Positions 14,783 to 17,164 of a stretch of DNA of 17,164 nt are shown here, piece by piece (positions within the stretch are counted from its first letter, which is position 1; every line of letters begins with the position of its first letter). The position numbers and the translations under genes were made by a program. Under the pieces are notes generated by a model. The model did no database searches. It saw nothing but the letters and a program-made list of their open reading frames with translations, and was not told where the DNA came from. The stretch comes from Candidatus Melainabacteria bacterium (GTDB lineage Bacteria > Cyanobacteriota > Vampirovibrionia > Obscuribacterales > Obscuribacteraceae): contig JACMKL010000004.1 in assembly GCA_014380105.1 (NCBI GenBank), forward strand, positions 1 through 17,164. The letters are read 5' to 3'.

Positions 14783-14787
14783 CCGAC

Positions 14788-15042
14788 ATGACAGAGTGTT
14801 ATACAGACCGAGATTCAACAGTATGTTATTCAGAAACAGAAGCTAAAGAATCCAAAATGAACCGCGTTTCCAAACTAGCAATAGCTGGTGTCGCATCAGC
14901 ATTCCTGTTTTCTTTTGTCGCAATTTCGAACTTGAATCACGACGTAAATAATACCTTGGGTAACAAGGTTGCTTACCTGAACAATCGTGTCAACAACGAC
15001 ATTACGCCTAAAGTAAATCGAATGATTGAACGAGCCTATTAA
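14788..15042 (+). CDS. Small single-pass membrane or secreted protein
   Basis: The 84-residue product has a polar N-terminus (residues 1-23, with two Cys and many acidic residues), then a Lys/Arg-flanked hydrophobic segment at about 28-46 (LAIAGVASAFLFSFVAIS). A polar C-terminal tail follows, rich in Asn and Val, with a heptad-like pattern (NNTLGNKVAYLNNRVNNDI). I do not recognise the family. The start at 14788 is fixed by a near-perfect Shine-Dalgarno. An in-frame ATG at codon 24 would give a signal-anchor-like N-terminus but has no comparable ribosome binding site. The gene ends 32 bp before a strong terminator and may share a transcript with the membrane protein at 14406. Confidence 0.7.
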   Translation: MTECYTDRDSTVCYSETEAKESKMNRVSKLAIAGVASAFLFSFVAISNLNHDVNNTLGNKVAYLNNRVNNDITPKVNRMIERAY

Positions 15043-15074
15043 TCAAAAGGATAGAGCCGATATAAATAAATTCT

Positions 15075-15098
15075 GGCGGGGCATTGCCCCGCCTTTTT
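15075..15098 (+). terminator. Strong rho-independent terminator
   Basis: A perfect 8-bp G+C stem GGCGGGGC/GCCCCGCC (15075-15082 with 15086-15093) with loop ATT is followed by five T (15094-15098). It ends the small-protein transcript. The convergent TldD-like gene stops at 15097, so the same hairpin lies directly after it on the minus strand, followed there by a weaker AGAATTT tract. Confidence 0.9.
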
Positions 15099-16851
15099 AT
15101 TGCTTACTTTCTGTTGAACTGATGGCTGGGCTTTCGAGAATCGGCACTTTGTCTCGCTGACCATTATCTTTATCAACTTCCATTGATTTCACTAAAAATG
15201 ACGGACAGATCAGATGTGTGTAACTGTCAGCCCCGCGTCCCATCAAGCTTGGCTTCGAATCACCACCTACCATTTCGATGTCTTTCAAAATACGAATGTT
15301 GACTGGTTCAAAACGAGCACTTCTAACTATTTCTTCTTTTCCTGTATCGACCCAATGTTTGACCAGACAAACCGGCTTGGCCAAATTTATCGATGATTCA
15401 CTAATCGAAAGCAAATCGGACACAGTTGCATCAGGCAAAACCAGCATTGTCTTCGCGTTCGGATCGAGCATCCTCTTCACAATTAAAAAGTAAGGAAGTT
15501 CGGCTTCCAGAGCCAACTCTTTGCCACGCTCGAGTAAATCCGCGTCTGTCTTTTTACTATCCGATTGAATAAACACAATTGAACTCGAACCACTAAATCC
15601 GTTCGAATGACCATTAGAGTGCTGACTGTATTTGGTGGGCGTACGGTCTGTACAAAGAGATTTCAAAACACCTTTTGCAATCAATATCACTCGGCGAGAG
15701 CGAACGCCTTGACTATCAAAAGTGTAACAACCGAAAAGGGCTTGTCCATCCAATTCCCGTGCAAATGGGTCATCCACCACAGTCAATGCACGCGGCAATA
15801 TTTTGCGACCAATTTTCTCAGCCAAGGAAGTGGTTCGCGCTTGGGAATATCCTGCAGTTATTGACTCTGGTTGTGATGCCAAATTTTCACACAACACTTG
15901 CTCCATGAATTGAGCAGCTGCTTGTCCCTCGAAAAGCACCGGTCCATCGTAATCTTCAATTACGGGTGCGTTCTGAATAGTCGTAAGTCTATCAGCCAAA
16001 AGCCTGGCTTTCTGCTCCATCGACTCCATTGACGGCAGGTCACTTTCTTTATGACCTGCTATTACTTCTATATCTTTAATTCGTTCGCCATCTTTGCTTT
16101 GCGTGCTTGCAGCCAGCACAATCACCCAATCTTCCGTGACTTCACCGATTCTGGTGCCTTCACTAGATACAAAATTTCGATTGCAAAGATTCACTTTCAG
16201 GTTAGCAGTTGAAAGTTGTATGGCCGGATATTCGCGAAAAATGCTTGACAGTTTTTTTATACGTTCAGACCAAATTTGCTCGTCGATTTTGAGACGACGA
16301 CGTGATTCCAGGCTGATTTCAGGTTCTTCTTTAGAAAAGTCATCTAGCTTATCGTCAATATTATTGCGCTTCAGGTGAGCGCGCTTTTCCTCCAATACTT
16401 CTACAGCCTTTTTATAATCCGTATCAGTTGAGAGCCAAAGTTTCCTGCGCATTGCCTCATAGTTATTATCAATCGGCAAGGTGGATTGACTCCAGGAATT
16501 TGATGCGTCACCGATGAATTTTGAATTATCAAAGACATAACTGCCCACGCGTAAGGTGGGATCTATTGAGCGCCAGTGGTTGCGATTGCGCGTCACCATT
16601 GCCCCTAACGAGGCAATCATATCGACGCGATCTGACTCGCTGGTGTCATAGCTCAAGAAATACGGCGGAGCATGTCCGTCAAGTTTGAGACGCGTGAGGG
16701 ACCTTTCCATTTCATCCTTCATTGCCTTCACAACTACGTCGTCGTCATCGACAGCAACTGCAATTGCCTGAGCCGAATTAATAAACGGCAATAATAAACA
16801 GAGAAACAGCCAGACACTTTTTTTAGACATGGAAAGCTTTGCTTTTCTCAC
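15097..16851 (-). CDS. Exported TldD/PmbA-family protein
   Basis: The 584-residue protein starts with a signal peptide (hydrophobic at 13-25, probable cleavage after SAQA). Family landmarks follow: PPYFLSYDTSESD with SLGAMV (62-86), LRVGSYVFDN (100-109), YDGPVLFEGQAAAQF (301-315), then FDSQGVRSRRVILIAKGVLKS (378-398) and YSQHSNGHSNG (408-418). These match the TldD/PmbA fold. The zinc motif HExxxH of true TldD is absent, so alone it resembles the TldE/PmbA partner. TldD and TldE normally act in the cytoplasm as a heterodimeric peptidase; an export signal changes that. The start is GTG 16851, overlapping the upstream TGA by 4 nt (GTGA) and preceded by GAGG; ATG 16830 is an alternative. It is coupled to a second TldD-like gene. 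Confidence 0.85.
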   Translation of the reverse strand: MRKAKLSMSKKSVWLFLCLLLPFINSAQAIAVAVDDDDVVVKAMKDEMERSLTRLKLDGHAPPYFLSYDTSESDRVDMIASLGAMVTRNRNHWRSIDPTLRVGSYVFDNSKFIGDASNSWSQSTLPIDNNYEAMRRKLWLSTDTDYKKAVEVLEEKRAHLKRNNIDDKLDDFSKEEPEISLESRRRLKIDEQIWSERIKKLSSIFREYPAIQLSTANLKVNLCNRNFVSSEGTRIGEVTEDWVIVLAASTQSKDGERIKDIEVIAGHKESDLPSMESMEQKARLLADRLTTIQNAPVIEDYDGPVLFEGQAAAQFMEQVLCENLASQPESITAGYSQARTTSLAEKIGRKILPRALTVVDDPFARELDGQALFGCYTFDSQGVRSRRVILIAKGVLKSLCTDRTPTKYSQHSNGHSNGFSGSSSIVFIQSDSKKTDADLLERGKELALEAELPYFLIVKRMLDPNAKTMLVLPDATVSDLLSISESSINLAKPVCLVKHWVDTGKEEIVRSARFEPVNIRILKDIEMVGGDSKPSLMGRGADSYTHLICPSFLVKSMEVDKDNGQRDKVPILESPAISSTESKQ

Positions 16852-17164
16852 CGGATCAACCTCGGTTCTGCATGGCGCACCGAATCATGCAGAGGGTCGG
16901 GAAGAATTGGTGGTTTATTACGTGACTTAGCCTGGCGGGCAACTTCAATTGTTTTGACAAGCAGGCTTGGTGACGATGCAGACACCGGTATCCATCCTGA
17001 TTCTGCTCCGCAGACGCCATTGAATGTTTCGACTTCGGTATCAGCAGCAAGTATCAATTCTAAAGATGCAAGAGGAGTGCCAACAATATCTACACCGCGC
17101 AAAAGCTCGTCCGGACGACCGTCTGCGAAAACCTTCACTACCTTAAGTGGATACAAATTATAAA
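16848..17164 (-). CDS. TldD/PmbA-family protein, C-terminal part only (5' end beyond the right edge)
   Basis: An open frame runs from the window edge to a TGA at 16848, about 105 codons. A TTG at 17156 is not a start: in-frame codons continue upstream without a stop, and the sequence is plainly the interior of a longer protein. It reads PLKVVKVFADGRPDELLRGVDIVGTP, then CGAESGWIPVSASSPSLLVKTIEV and a Pro-rich end. The pattern 'DGRPDELxRGVDIVGTP' and 'CGAESGWxPVS' is the typical C-terminus of exported TldD/PmbA homologues. It overlaps the following family member by 4 nt, so the two form a pair that may be a heterodimer. The region that would hold the HExxxH zinc site lies outside the window, so I cannot say whether this is the catalytic partner. 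Confidence 0.82.
   Translation of the reverse strand, partial: YNLYPLKVVKVFADGRPDELLRGVDIVGTPLASLELILAADTEVETFNGVCGAESGWIPVSASSPSLLVKTIEVARQAKSRNKPPILPDPLHDSVRHAEPRLIR

Noticed and set aside
14623..14787. Upstream start of the small protein at 14623
   Set aside because: It begins inside the previous gene in another frame without a ribosome binding site. The strong site at 14775-14782 points to ATG 14788.
17154..17156. TTG start for the right-edge gene
   Set aside because: The frame stays open to the edge and the sequence is the C-terminal end of a TldD-like protein, so the gene is truncated by the window and does not begin here.

Overview
The window looks like a chromosomal segment of a Gram-negative-type bacterium of moderate G+C. 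I see no insertion sequences, integrases, phage genes or CRISPR repeats. Housekeeping genes (tilS, ftsH, a CAU tRNA without an encoded CCA) sit among secreted and membrane proteins: TPR repeats of the kinesin-light-chain type, a TonB-C-like secreted protein and secreted TldD/PmbA homologues. This mix would suit a non-photosynthetic relative of cyanobacteria (Melainabacteria/Vampirovibrionia, Obscuribacter-like). That assignment is inference from gene style, not a database result.

Layout. (1) 1-2347, minus: a tightly coupled operon of ABC-2 ATPase, ABC-2 permease and a membrane-anchored thioredoxin-fold protein that has lost the first cysteine of its CxxC and runs off the left edge. (2) 2531-5089, plus: a small secreted emfourin-like protein, then a CheY-type receiver coupled to an HPt - degenerate receiver - receiver - GGDEF protein. 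It ends at a bidirectional terminator. (3) 5175-6668, minus: an NAD-type aldehyde dehydrogenase with a GTG start and a promoter bracketed by a perfect inverted repeat. (4) 7016-7789, plus: an unrecognised hydrophilic protein with a two-fold internal repeat, ending at a GAAA-capped terminator. (5) 7852-13218, minus: tilS, a 407-bp spacer with its own ftsH promoter, ftsH, then a membrane-anchored TPR protein 22 bp downstream. (6) 13320-14162, plus: a secreted TonB/TolA-C-like protein. (7) 14226-14299, minus: a CAU-anticodon tRNA with a clear promoter. (8) 14406-15042, plus: two small membrane proteins, ending at a strong terminator. (9) 15097-17164, minus: two overlapping TldD/PmbA-family genes, the downstream one complete with a signal peptide, the upstream one cut by the right edge.

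How the genes work together. The ABC/thioredoxin operon, the phosphorelay/c-di-GMP pair and the TldD-like pair each look like functional modules held together by overlapping or abutting start and stop codons. FtsH and the TPR protein probably act together at the inner membrane. TilS modifies tRNA-Ile2(CAU), and a CAU tRNA lies 1 kb away, although that tRNA may equally be elongator tRNA-Met. The points most worth a second look are the cysteine-less thioredoxin site, the HPt-REC-REC-AGDEF architecture with its leader mini-ORF, the N-terminally extended TTG-started TilS, the ftsH-TPR pairing and the exported TldD-like pair.
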